Source: Cololabis saira
Taxonomy: Eukaryota; Chordata; Actinopteri; Beloniformes; Belonidae
Direction: 5' to 3'
NCBI RefSeq assembly: GCF_033807715.1
Contig: NC_084599.1
Coordinates: forward strand, 1,952,501-2,016,500
Length of the DNA: 64,000 nucleotides
Shown: positions 45,103 through 56,187 of the stretch, piece after piece
How the letters are laid out: each line of letters opens with the position of its first letter
Position numbering within the stretch: the first letter of the stretch is position 1
Position numbers and translations under genes: made by a program
The notes under the pieces: model-generated
Databases searched by the model: none
What the model was told of the DNA's origin: nothing
The model's input: the letters and a program-made list of their open reading frames with translations, nothing else

Positions 45103-46520
45103 ATAGCTTGCCTTAAAAAATTAGAAGGTAAAACAGTGTTATCACAGAAATCAGCTTTTTGGCTGTTTCTAAGCGAGAAACGATCATTTTGAACCTAAAA
45201 AAAAGGTAAGTGGTTTGGTGAGTCCAATAATGAAAGGAGTCACTCAAATCAACTATATAGACTCCCTCCTTCAATTTTCTGACGTTTTCAATAGCTTGCC
45301 TTAAAAAATCAGAAAGTAAAACAGTGTTTTCACAAAAATCTGCTTTTAGCTGTATCTCAGCCAGAAACAGTCATTTTGAACCTGAAACACAGGTAAGTGG
45401 TTTGGTGAGTCCAATAATGAAAGGAGTCACTCAAATCAACTATATCGACTCCTTCCTTCAATTTTCTGACGTTTTCAAAAGCTTGCCTTAAAAAATCAGA
45501 AGGTAAAACAGTGTTTTCACAGAAATCCGCTTTTTAGCTTTATCTCAGCCAGAAACGATCATTTTGAACCTGAAACACAGGTAAGTGGTTTGGTGAGTCC
45601 AATAATGAAATGAGTCACTCAAATCAACTATATAGACTCCCTCCTTCAATTTTCTGACGTTTTCAATAGCTTGCCTTAAAAAATCAGAAGGTAAAACAGT
45701 GTTTTCACAGAAATACGCTTTTTAGCTTTATCTCAGCCAGAAACGATCATTTTGAACCTAAAAAAAAGGTAAGTGGTTTGGTGAGTCCAATAATGAAAGG
45801 AGTCACTCAAATCAACTATATAGACTCCCTCCTTCAATTTTCTGACGTTTTAAATAGCTTGCCTTAAAAAATCAGAAGGTAAAACAGTGTTTTCACAAAA
45901 ATCTGCTTTTAGCTGTATCTCAGCCAGAAACAGTCATTTTGAACCTGAAACACAGGTAAGTGGTTTGGTGAGTCCAATAATGAAAGGAGTCACTCAAATC
46001 AACTATATCGACTCCTTCCTTCAATTTTCTGACGTTTTCAAAAGCTTGCCTTAAAAAATCAGAAGGTAAAACAGTGTTTTCACAGAAATACGCTTTTTAG
46101 CTTTATCTCAGCCAGAAACGATCATTTTGAACCTGAAACACAGGTAAGTGGTTTGGTGAGTCCAATAATGAAATGAGTCACTCAAATCAACTATATAGAC
46201 TCCCTCCTTCAATTTTCTGACGTTTTCAATAGCTAGCCTTAAAAAATCAGAAGGTAAAACAGTGTTTTCACAGAAATCCGCTTTTTAGCTTTATCTCAGC
46301 CAGAAACAATCATTTTGAACCTGAAACACAGGTAAGTGGTTTGGTGAGTCCAATAATGAAGGGAGTCAATCAAATCAACTATATAGACTCCCTCCTTCAA
46401 TGTTCTGACGTTTTCAATAGCTTGCCTTAAAAAGTCAGACGGTAAAACAGTGTTTTCACAGAAATCTGCTTTTTAGCTGTATCTCAGCCAGAAACGGTCA
46501 TTTTGAACCTGAAACACATG
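45103..46520 (+). repeat. 187-bp satellite, left array part 1
   Basis: Head-to-tail monomers of 187-188 bp (GGTGAGTCCAATAATGAAAG recurs at 187-188-bp spacing). Each contains TTTCTGACGTTTTCAATAGC and AATCAGAAGGTAAAACAGTG. Monomers differ by scattered substitutions and small indels. Confidence 0.95.
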
Positions 46521-46523
46521 TAA

Positions 46524-47527
46524 CCCTGCTTTCACACTGAAACGTCCCAACGCCAGCATCTCGCCGCTTGGTGCATTCACACTGAAAGCGTCAGTGCCTG
46601 CAGCGGGGCGGGGGTGGGCAGGGTTTCAAGCTGCGCTGCAGAACTGAAGGGAACAGTGGGAACAGCCTACACATATAGCGTACACATCTTAATTTTCCTA
46701 TTTCACCATAGATCACACTTTGGGACGCCTTCTTTATATTTTAGCGTTATTTCCGCGTACATAAGAGTGAGTTTGATGCTCCTTAACAAGTTTGGTCCGC
46801 GGATCAACATCAACCCTTGCTCCCGGTGGCTGATTTATGGTTCCGTGTCACACCAACGCAGAATCGACGGTGTAGGGTACGCAGCGACGCACACCGCACC
46901 GCGACCCTACGCCGTCGGTTACGCCGTCGATTTAACGCGGAACCATAATTCAGACGAAGCTGCAGTCTGTCTGCGCTGATACTGACACACCGGGTCGGAG
47001 CGGATTTGGTCATGATGTTTAACCTGTGTTTTGTGATTTATAAGCACGGGTTTTAATTATTTTTCGTTGGATCAATGTAGCAAATAAAATCGTTGGGACC
47101 ATCCAGCTCCTCAACATCAGATAGGCTACGTGTTTCACGTAATCAGTTCAGGTAAAAACGGCAGTCAAACCAGCAAAAATGTCATTTTGCTGGATGAAAT
47201 ATATTAATTCCTGATAAAATAAGTTTGTTAGTGCACAGCTCTGCTCCTGTACGCATGTGAATGAGTGTACGTTTGTGTGTACATGAAAGTACAATCTGCA
47301 TTGAGGGTTCTCGCTTCGGGAATCCCGGTGTGTGATTGGACGATGCCTCAGCGTCGCCGTTGCTCATTTGCATAAAGTTAAGATTTTTCAACTTCAAATT
47401 GACACGACGCTCCCGCCACCTCGGCCGCCCTCGCCACTCACGCCGCTCCTCGACGCCCGTTTTCAAAGACAATGAATGGCAGCCAGACGCCTATGACGCC
47501 CGTGACGCTTTCAGTGTGAATGCAGGG
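46524..47527. mobile_element. Harbinger-type element inserted in the satellite
   Basis: Inverted ends CCCTGCTTTCACACTGAAA and, from the right, CCCTGCATTCACACTGAAAG are flanked by TAA (46521-46523, 47528-47530). It contains the inverse copy of the 30228-30622 segment (46680-47058) with a hairpin MITE (46833-46950). No transposase. Confidence 0.85.
46833..46950. mobile_element. hairpin MITE, copy 3
   Basis: ATTTATGGTTCCGTGTCACA and TTTAACGCGGAACCATAA form inverted ends, with the same interior as copy 1 in reverse. Confidence 0.75.
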
Positions 47528-49124
47528 TAAGTGGTTTGGTGAGTCCAATAATGAAAGGAGTCACTCAAATCAACTATATAGACTCCCTCCTTCAATTTTC
47601 TGACGTTTTCAATAGCTTGCCTTAAAAAATCAGGAGGTAAAACAGTGTTTTTACAGAAATCCGCTTTTTAGCTTTATCTCAGCCAGAAACAATCATTTTG
47701 AACCTGAAACACAGGTAAGTGGTTTGGTGAGTCCAATAATGAAAGGAGTCACTCAAATCAACTATATCGACTCCTTCCTTCAATTTTCTGACGTTTTCAA
47801 AAGCTTGCCTTAAAAAATCAGAAGGTAAAACAGTGTTTTCACAGAAATCCGCTTTTTAGCTTTATCTCAGCCAGAAATGATCATTTTGAACCTGAAACAC
47901 GGGTAAGTAGTTTGGTGAGTCCAATAATGAAATGAGTCACTCAAATCAACTATATAGACTCCCTCCTTCAATTTTCTGACGTTTTCAATAGCTTGCCTTA
48001 AAAAATCAGAAGGTAAAACAGTGTTTTCACAAAAATCCGCTTTTAGCTGTATCTCAGCCAGAAACAGTCATTTTCAACCTGAAACACAGGTAAGTGGTTT
48101 GGTGAGTCGAATAATGAAAGGAGTCACTCAAATCAACTATATATCCTTCAATTTTCTGACGTTTTCAATAGCTTGCCTTAAAAAATCAGAAGGTAAAACA
48201 GTGTTATCACAGAAATCCGCTTTTTGGCTGTTTCTCGCTGAGAAACAGACATTTTGAACCTGAAACACTGGTAAGTGGTTTGGTGAGTCCAATAATGAAA
48301 GGAGTCTCTCAAATCAACTAAATAGACTCCCTCCTTCAATTTCCTGACGTTTTCAATAGCTTGCCTTAAAAAATCAAAAGGTAAAACAGTGTTATCACAG
48401 AAATCCGCTTTTTGGCTGTTTCTCAGCGAGAAAAAGTCATTTTGAACCTGAAACACTGGTAAGTGGTTTGGTGAGTCCAATGATGAAAGGAGTCTCTCAA
48501 ATCAACTATATATATACTTCTTCCTTCAATTTTCTGACGTTTTCAATAGCTTGCCTTAAAAAATCAGAATGTAAAACAATGTTATTACAAAACTCCGCTT
48601 TTTGGCAGTTTCTCAGCGAGAAACAGTCATTTTGAACCTGAAACACAGGTAAGTGGTTTGGTGAGTCCAATAATGAAAGAAGTCACTCAAATCAACTATA
48701 TAGACTCCCTCCTTCAATTTTCCGACCTTTTCAATAGCTTGCCTTAAAAAATCAGAAGGTAAAACACTGTTATCACAGAAATCCGCTTTCTGGCTGTTTC
48801 TCAGCGGGGACAATCATTTTGAACCTGAAACACAGGTAAGTGGTTTGGTGAGTCCAATAATGAAAGGAGTCACTCAAATCAACATTATAGACTCCCTCCT
48901 TCAATAATATGACATTTTCAATAGCTTACCTTAAAAAATCAGAAGGTAAAAATGTGTTATCACAAAAATCCGCTTTCTGGCTGTTTCTCAGCGAGAAACG
49001 ATCATTTTGAGCCTGAAACACAGGTAAGTGGTTTGGTGAGTCCAATAATGAAAGGAGTCTCTCAAATCAACTATATATATACTTTTTCCTTCAATTTTCC
49101 AACGTTTTCAATAGCTTGTCTTTA
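47528..49124 (+). repeat. 187-bp satellite, left array part 2
   Basis: The same monomer and orientation as 45103-46520, continuing to the assembly gap. Some monomers are shortened (for example near 48140). Confidence 0.95.
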
Positions 49125-49624
49125 NNNNNNNNNNNNNNNNNNNNNNNNNNNNNNNNNNNNNNNNNNNNNNNNNNNNNNNNNNNNNNNNNNNNNNNNNNNN
49201 NNNNNNNNNNNNNNNNNNNNNNNNNNNNNNNNNNNNNNNNNNNNNNNNNNNNNNNNNNNNNNNNNNNNNNNNNNNNNNNNNNNNNNNNNNNNNNNNNNNN
49301 NNNNNNNNNNNNNNNNNNNNNNNNNNNNNNNNNNNNNNNNNNNNNNNNNNNNNNNNNNNNNNNNNNNNNNNNNNNNNNNNNNNNNNNNNNNNNNNNNNNN
49401 NNNNNNNNNNNNNNNNNNNNNNNNNNNNNNNNNNNNNNNNNNNNNNNNNNNNNNNNNNNNNNNNNNNNNNNNNNNNNNNNNNNNNNNNNNNNNNNNNNNN
49501 NNNNNNNNNNNNNNNNNNNNNNNNNNNNNNNNNNNNNNNNNNNNNNNNNNNNNNNNNNNNNNNNNNNNNNNNNNNNNNNNNNNNNNNNNNNNNNNNNNNN
49601 NNNNNNNNNNNNNNNNNNNNNNNN
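49125..49624. other. assembly gap (500 N)
   Basis: Exactly 500 N, a conventional placeholder for a gap of unknown size. Satellite orientation differs on its two sides. Confidence 1.
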
Positions 49625-50291
49625 CATTTCATTATTGGACTCACCAAACCACTTACAGTGTTTCAGGTACAAAATGACCGTTTCTCGCTGAGAAAATGCC
49701 AAAAAGCGGATTTCTGTAATAACATTGTTTTACCTTCTGATTTTTTAAGGCAAGCTATTGAAAACGTCAGAAAATTGGAGAAAGGAGTCTATGTAGTTGA
49801 TTTGAGGGACTCATTTCACTATTGGACTCACCAAACCACTTACAGTGTTTCAGGTACAAAATGATTGTTTCTCGCTGAGAAAATGCCAAAAAGCGGATTT
49901 CTGTAATAACATTGTTTTACCTTCTGATTTTTTAAGGCAAGCTATTGAAAACGTCAGAAAATTGGAGAAAGGAGTCTATGTAGTTGATTTGAGAGACTCA
50001 TTTCATTATTGGACTCACCAAACCACTTACAGTGTTTCAGGTACAAAATGACTGTTTCTCGCTGAGAAAATGCCAAAAAGCGGATTTCTGTAATAACATT
50101 GTTTTACCTTCTGATTTTTTAAGGCAAGCTATTGAAAACGTCAGAAATTTGGAGAAAGGAGTCTATGTAGTTGATTTGAGAGACTCATTTCATTATTGGA
50201 CTCACCAAACCACTTACAGTGTTTCAGGTACAAAATGACTGTTTCTCGCTGAGAAACTGCCAAAAAGCGGATTTCTGTCATAACATTGATT

Positions 50292-52604
50292 TACCTTCTG
50301 ATTTTTTAAGGCAAGCTATTGAAAACGTCAGAAAATTGGAGAAAGGAGTCTATGTAGTTGATTTGAGAGACTCATTTCATTATTGGACTCACCAAAACAC
50401 TTACAGTGTTTCAGGTACAAAATGACTGTTTCTCGCTGAGAAAATGCCAAAAAGCGGATTTCTGTGAAAACACTGTTTTACCTTCTGATTTTTTAAGGCA
50501 AGCTATTGAAAGAGTGACTTCTTTCATTATTCGACTCACCAAACCACTTAGAAAGTTTTCAAAGTTCCAACTGAGTTCAGCTAAATTCATCCATGGAGCT
50601 CTTCTACCATCTTGTGGCCAAAAAAAGGAACTTCTCTCGGGCAGACAACACTACAATTTCCCCCTCTTTTCTGCTGATATTTTCAATTCTGGTGGAGTAA
50701 AGCCAGTCAAAAAATATGCAAAAGGAGGGCGCCATCATTGCTAAGCCATTTTGATCATTTTTAGATTTTTAAATGTCATTTTAGACAAGTTGGAGGCATT
50801 TTAATGCAGTATTTCTGCTGCTTTTTAACGCTGGCTGAAGTGCAATTTTCTCCTCTTTTCTTTCATTTGGCTGAAGTAAAGCCAGGAAAAACATGTGGAA
50901 AAGGCAGGCCGCATCATTGCTAAGCCATTTTGATCATTTTTAGATTTTTATATTGTGATTTTAGACAAGTTTGAGCAATTTTAATGCGGCATTTCGGCTG
51001 CTGTTTTTGGCTGAGTCTGGAGTGAGATTTTCCCCTCTTTTCTTCTCATGTTTCTAATTTGGCTGAAGCAAATGAAGGCAAAAAATGCTCAACAGACAAA
51101 GCCCATTTTTGTGAAGGAATTGTATTTATTTTCATATTTTTACACTTTATTTCAGAGCAGTTGGAGACATCTTAATGCAGTCATTCTGCCTTTTAGGCGA
51201 ATGTGCAGTACCTCATTTTGTCCACAGCACGGCGCAGTGATGCGATCCCGGCAATGGGCGGGGGGGGGGGGGGGATTTCTGTGAAAACACTGTTTTACCT
51301 TCTGATTTTTTAAGGGAAGCTATTGAAAACGTCAGACAATTGAAAGAAGGAGTCTATATAGTTGATTTGAGTGACCTCTCATTATTGGACTCAGCAAACC
51401 ACTTACCTGTGTTTGAGGTTCAAAATGATCGTTTCTGTCTGAGATACAGCTAAAAGTGGATTTTTTTGAAAACACTGTTTTACCTTCTGATTTTTTAAGG
51501 CAAGCTATTGAAAACGTCAGAAAATTGGAAAAAGGAGTCTATGTAGTTGATTTGAGCGACTCATTTCATTATTGGACTCACCAAACCACTTACAGTGTTT
51601 CAGGTACAAAATGACTGTTTCTCGCTGAGAAACTGCCAAAAAGCGGATTTCTGTCATAACATTGATTTACCTTCTGATTTTTTAAGGCAAGCTATGGAAA
51701 ACGTCAGAAAATTGGAGAAAGGAGTCTATGTAGTTGATTTGAGGGACTCATTTCATTATTGGACTCACCAAACCACTTACAGTGTTTCAGGTACAAAATG
51801 ACTGTTTCTCGCTGAGAAAATGCCAAAAAGCGGATTTCTGTCATAACATTGATTTACCTTCTGATTTTTTAAGGCAAGCTATTGAAAACGTTAGAAAATT
51901 GGAGAAAGGAGTCTATGTAGTTGATTTGAGAGACTCATTTCATTATTGGACTCACCAAACCACTTACAGTGTTTCAGGTACAAAATGACTGTTTCTCGCT
52001 GAGAAAATGCCAAAAAGCGGATTTCTGTCATAACATTGATTTACCTTCTGATTTTTTAAGGCAAGCTATTGAAAACGTCAGAAAATTGGAGAAAAGAGTC
52101 TATGTAGTTTGATTTGAGAGACTCATTTCATTATTGGACTCACCAAACCACTTACAGTGTTTCAGGTACAAAATGACTGTTTCTCGCTGAGAAAATGCCA
52201 AAAAGCGGATTTCTGTCATAACATTGATTTACCTTCTGATTTTTGAAGGCAAGCTATTGAAAACGTCAGAAAATTGGAGAAAGGAGTCTATGTAGTTGAT
52301 TTGAGAGACTCATTTCATTATTGGACTCACCAAACCACTTACAGTGTTTCAGGTACAAAATGACTGTTTCTCGCTGAGAAAATGCCAAAAAGCGGATTTC
52401 TGTCATAACATTGATTTACCTTCTGATTTTTTAAGGCAAGCTATTTGAAAACGTCCGAAAATTGGAGAAAGGAGTCTATGTAGTTGATTTGAGGGACTCA
52501 TTTCATTATTGGACTCACCAAACCGCTTACAGTGTTTCAGGTACAAAATGACTGTTTCTCGCTGAGAAAATGCCAAAAAGCGGATTTCTGTAATAACATT
52601 GTTT
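50292..52604. repeat. 2313-bp higher-order unit, copy 1
   Basis: It contains several 187-bp monomers plus the spacer (50550-51273), and is followed immediately by a near-identical copy. All features recur at +2313 bp (for example 51048/53361, 51595/53908). One visible difference is GACTTCTTTC versus GACTCCTTTC (50517/52830). Confidence 0.9.
50550..51273. repeat. non-satellite spacer, copy 1
   Basis: The spacer differs from the monomer. It has its own three diverged ~180-190-bp repeats (from about 50697, 50876 and 51067) sharing AAGCCATTTTGATCATTTTT and TTTTAATGC, and ends in a G-run next to satellite. The second copy is at 52863-53586. No gene; short frames only. Confidence 0.8.
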
Positions 52605-54917
52605 TACCTTCTGATTTTTTAAGGCAAGCTATTGAAAACGTCAGAAAATTGGAGAAAGGAGTCTATGTAGTTGATTTGAGAGACTCATTTCATTATTGGA
52701 CTCACCAAAACACTTACAGTGTTTCAGGTACAAAATGACTGTTTCTCGCTGAGAAAATGCCAAAAAGCGGATTTCTGTGAAAACACTGTTTTACCTTCTG
52801 ATTTTTTAAGGCAAGCTATTGAAAGAGTGACTCCTTTCATTATTCGACTCACCAAACCACTTAGAAAGTTTTCAAAGTTCCAACTGAGTTCAGCTAAATT
52901 CATCCATGGAGCTCTTCTACCATCTTGTGGCCAAAAAAAGGAACTTCTCTCGGGCAGACAACACTACAATTTCCCCCTCTTTTCTGCTGATATTTTCAAT
53001 TCTGGTGGAGTAAAGCCAGTCAAAAAATATGCAAAAGGAGGGCGCCATCATTGCTAAGCCATTTTGATCATTTTTAGATTTTTAAATGTCATTTTAGACA
53101 AGTTGGAGGCATTTTAATGCAGTATTTCTGCTGCTTTTTAACGCTGGCTGAAGTGCAATTTTCTCCTCTTTTCTTTCATTTGGCTGAAGTAAAGCCAGGA
53201 AAAACATGTGGAAAAGGCAGGCCGCATCATTGCTAAGCCATTTTGATCATTTTTAGATTTTTATATTGTGATTTTAGACAAGTTTGAGCAATTTTAATGC
53301 GGCATTTCGGCTGCTGTTTTTGGCTGAGTCTGGAGTGAGATTTTCCCCTCTTTTCTTCTCATGTTTCTAATTTGGCTGAAGCAAATGAAGGCAAAAAATG
53401 CTCAACAGACAAAGCCCATTTTTGTGAAGGAATTGTATTTATTTTCATATTTTTACACTTTATTTCAGAGCAGTTGGAGACATCTTAATGCAGTCATTCT
53501 GCCTTTTAGGCGAATGTGCAGTACCTCATTTTGTCCACAGCACGGCGCAGTGATGCGATCCCGGCAATGGGCGGGGGGGGGGGGGGGATTTCTGTGAAAA
53601 CACTGTTTTACCTTCTGATTTTTTAAGGGAAGCTATTGAAAACGTCAGACAATTGAAAGAAGGAGTCTATATAGTTGATTTGAGTGACCTCTCATTATTG
53701 GACTCAGCAAACCACTTACCTGTGTTTGAGGTTCAAAATGATCGTTTCTGTCTGAGATACAGCTAAAAGTGGATTTTTTTGAAAACACTGTTTTACCTTC
53801 TGATTTTTTAAGGCAAGCTATTGAAAACGTCAGAAAATTGGAAAAAGGAGTCTATGTAGTTGATTTGAGCGACTCATTTCATTATTGGACTCACCAAACC
53901 ACTTACAGTGTTTCAGGTACAAAATGACTGTTTCTCGCTGAGAAACTGCCAAAAAGCGGATTTCTGTCATAACATTGATTTACCTTCTGATTTTTTAAGG
54001 CAAGCTATGGAAAACGTCAGAAAATTGGAGAAAGGAGTCTATGTAGTTGATTTGAGGGACTCATTTCATTATTGGACTCACCAAACCACTTACAGTGTTT
54101 CAGGTACAAAATGACTGTTTCTCGCTGAGAAAATGCCAAAAAGCGGATTTCTGTCATAACATTGATTTACCTTCTGATTTTTTAAGGCAAGCTATTGAAA
54201 ACGTTAGAAAATTGGAGAAAGGAGTCTATGTAGTTGATTTGAGAGACTCATTTCATTATTGGACTCACCAAACCACTTACAGTGTTTCAGGTACAAAATG
54301 ACTGTTTCTCGCTGAGAAAATGCCAAAAAGCGGATTTCTGTCATAACATTGATTTACCTTCTGATTTTTTAAGGCAAGCTATTGAAAACGTCAGAAAATT
54401 GGAGAAAAGAGTCTATGTAGTTTGATTTGAGAGACTCATTTCATTATTGGACTCACCAAACCACTTACAGTGTTTCAGGTACAAAATGACTGTTTCTCGC
54501 TGAGAAAATGCCAAAAAGCGGATTTCTGTCATAACATTGATTTACCTTCTGATTTTTGAAGGCAAGCTATTGAAAACGTCAGAAAATTGGAGAAAGGAGT
54601 CTATGTAGTTGATTTGAGAGACTCATTTCATTATTGGACTCACCAAACCACTTACAGTGTTTCAGGTACAAAATGACTGTTTCTCGCTGAGAAAATGCCA
54701 AAAAGCGGATTTCTGTCATAACATTGATTTACCTTCTGATTTTTTAAGGCAAGCTATTTGAAAACGTCCGAAAATTGGAGAAAGGAGTCTATGTAGTTGA
54801 TTTGAGGGACTCATTTCATTATTGGACTCACCAAACCGCTTACAGTGTTTCAGGTACAAAATGACTGTTTCTCGCTGAGAAAATGCCAAAAAGCGGATTT
54901 CTGTAATAACATTGTTT
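52605..54917. repeat. 2313-bp higher-order unit, copy 2
   Basis: A tandem copy of 50292-52604, including its spacer (52863-53586) and the same monomer variants in the same order. Confidence 0.9.
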
Positions 54918-55596
54918 TACCTTCTGATTTTTTAAGGCAAGCTATTGAAAACGTCAGAAAATTGGAGAAAGGAGTCTATGTAGTTGATTTGAGAGACTCA
55001 TTTCATTATTGGACTCACCAAACCACTTACAGTGTTTCAGGTACAAAATGACTGTTTCTCGCTGAGAAAATGCCAAAAAGCGGATTTCTGTCATAACATT
55101 GATTTACCTTCTGATTTTTTAAGGCAAGCTATTGAAAACGTCCGAAAATTGGAGAAAGGAGTCTATGTAGTTGATTTGAGGGACTCATTTCATTATTGGA
55201 CTCACCAAACCGCTTACAGTGTTTCAGGTACAAAATGACTGTTTCTCGCTGAGAAAATGCCAAAAAGCGGATTTCTGTAATAACATTGTTTTACCTTCTG
55301 AATTTTTAAGGCAACCTATTGAAAACGTCAGAAAATTGGAGAAAGGAGTCTATGTAGTTGATTTGAGAGACTCATTTCAATTATTGGACTCACCAAACCA
55401 CTTACAGTGTTTCAGGTACAAAATGACTGTTTCTCGCTGAGAAACTGCCAAAAAGCGGATTTCTGTCATAAAATTGATTTACCTTCTGATTTTTTAAGGC
55501 AAGCTATTGAAAACGTTAGAAAATTGGAGAAAGGCGTCTATGTAGTTGATTTGAGCGACTCATTTCATTATTGGACTCACCAAACCACTTACAGTG

Positions 55597-56009
55597 TGTT
55601 ACGGCAATCTATCCACAAAAAATGCCATATGAGGGATTTTGAAGCCATTTCCAACTCATGCTGGTTCTGAAAGAAGTGGTCCGACAGGGAGCTGCGTTCA
55701 ACACTTTATTTTGCATGTGAAGCCTCAAAAAACACCTACAAAAAACCTGGGTGCTGACGAGCCGGTGTAGTATCAAAAACAATAAACTAATAAGCTGCTG
55801 GTGATAGAACAACCATACGGACCCACACAAACTCTTTGTTCACGGTTGAAAAACTGTGTGGCTTCCAGCTCCTAATTCCCCATCTGATCACCTGTGTCTC
55901 CCTTACTTAACCTCTGATTGCCAATCACCTCCCATGCCCACAGGTGCGCATGACAACCTCCACCCACACATACACACACACATAGCAGAACTCTAAATTG
56001 GCTACAACA
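55597..56009 (-). repeat. 3' LTR of the BEL/Pao element
   Basis: On the minus strand it runs from TGTTGTAGCCAATTTAGAG to GCCGTAACA. No difference from the other LTR was noticed by eye. Confidence 0.95.
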
Positions 56010-56187
56010 CACCGGCCCCTAATTGTTACTGTATAATAACATAACAATTCAATATCATAGATATACTGGAGCCAATGACAAATCAATAATGCAAGCGTAT
56101 TTCAAACAATAATGGTAATGCCAGGTACAGTATGTTCCCATAGTCAGAGGTAACCCCAAGGTTGGGATAAGTCTTTTACATCAGTCT

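Larger units (their letters stand above)
49625..55596 (-). repeat. 187-bp satellite, right array (opposite orientation)
   Basis: Monomers read as the reverse complement of the left array and are more uniform; CAGTGTTTCAGGTAC recurs at 187-bp spacing (49658, 49845, 50032, 50219, 50406). A non-satellite spacer interrupts it twice. The 68-residue frames that recur every 187 bp are a by-product of the monomer. Confidence 0.95.

Noticed and set aside
49091..49702. Frames of 179-241 residues spanning the gap
   Set aside because: They consist mostly of unknown residues translated from N.
49658..55670. Recurring 68-residue ORFs (MFQVQND...) every 187 bp
   Set aside because: They are translations of the satellite monomer, overlap one another across unit boundaries because 187 is not a multiple of three, and have no independent coding evidence.
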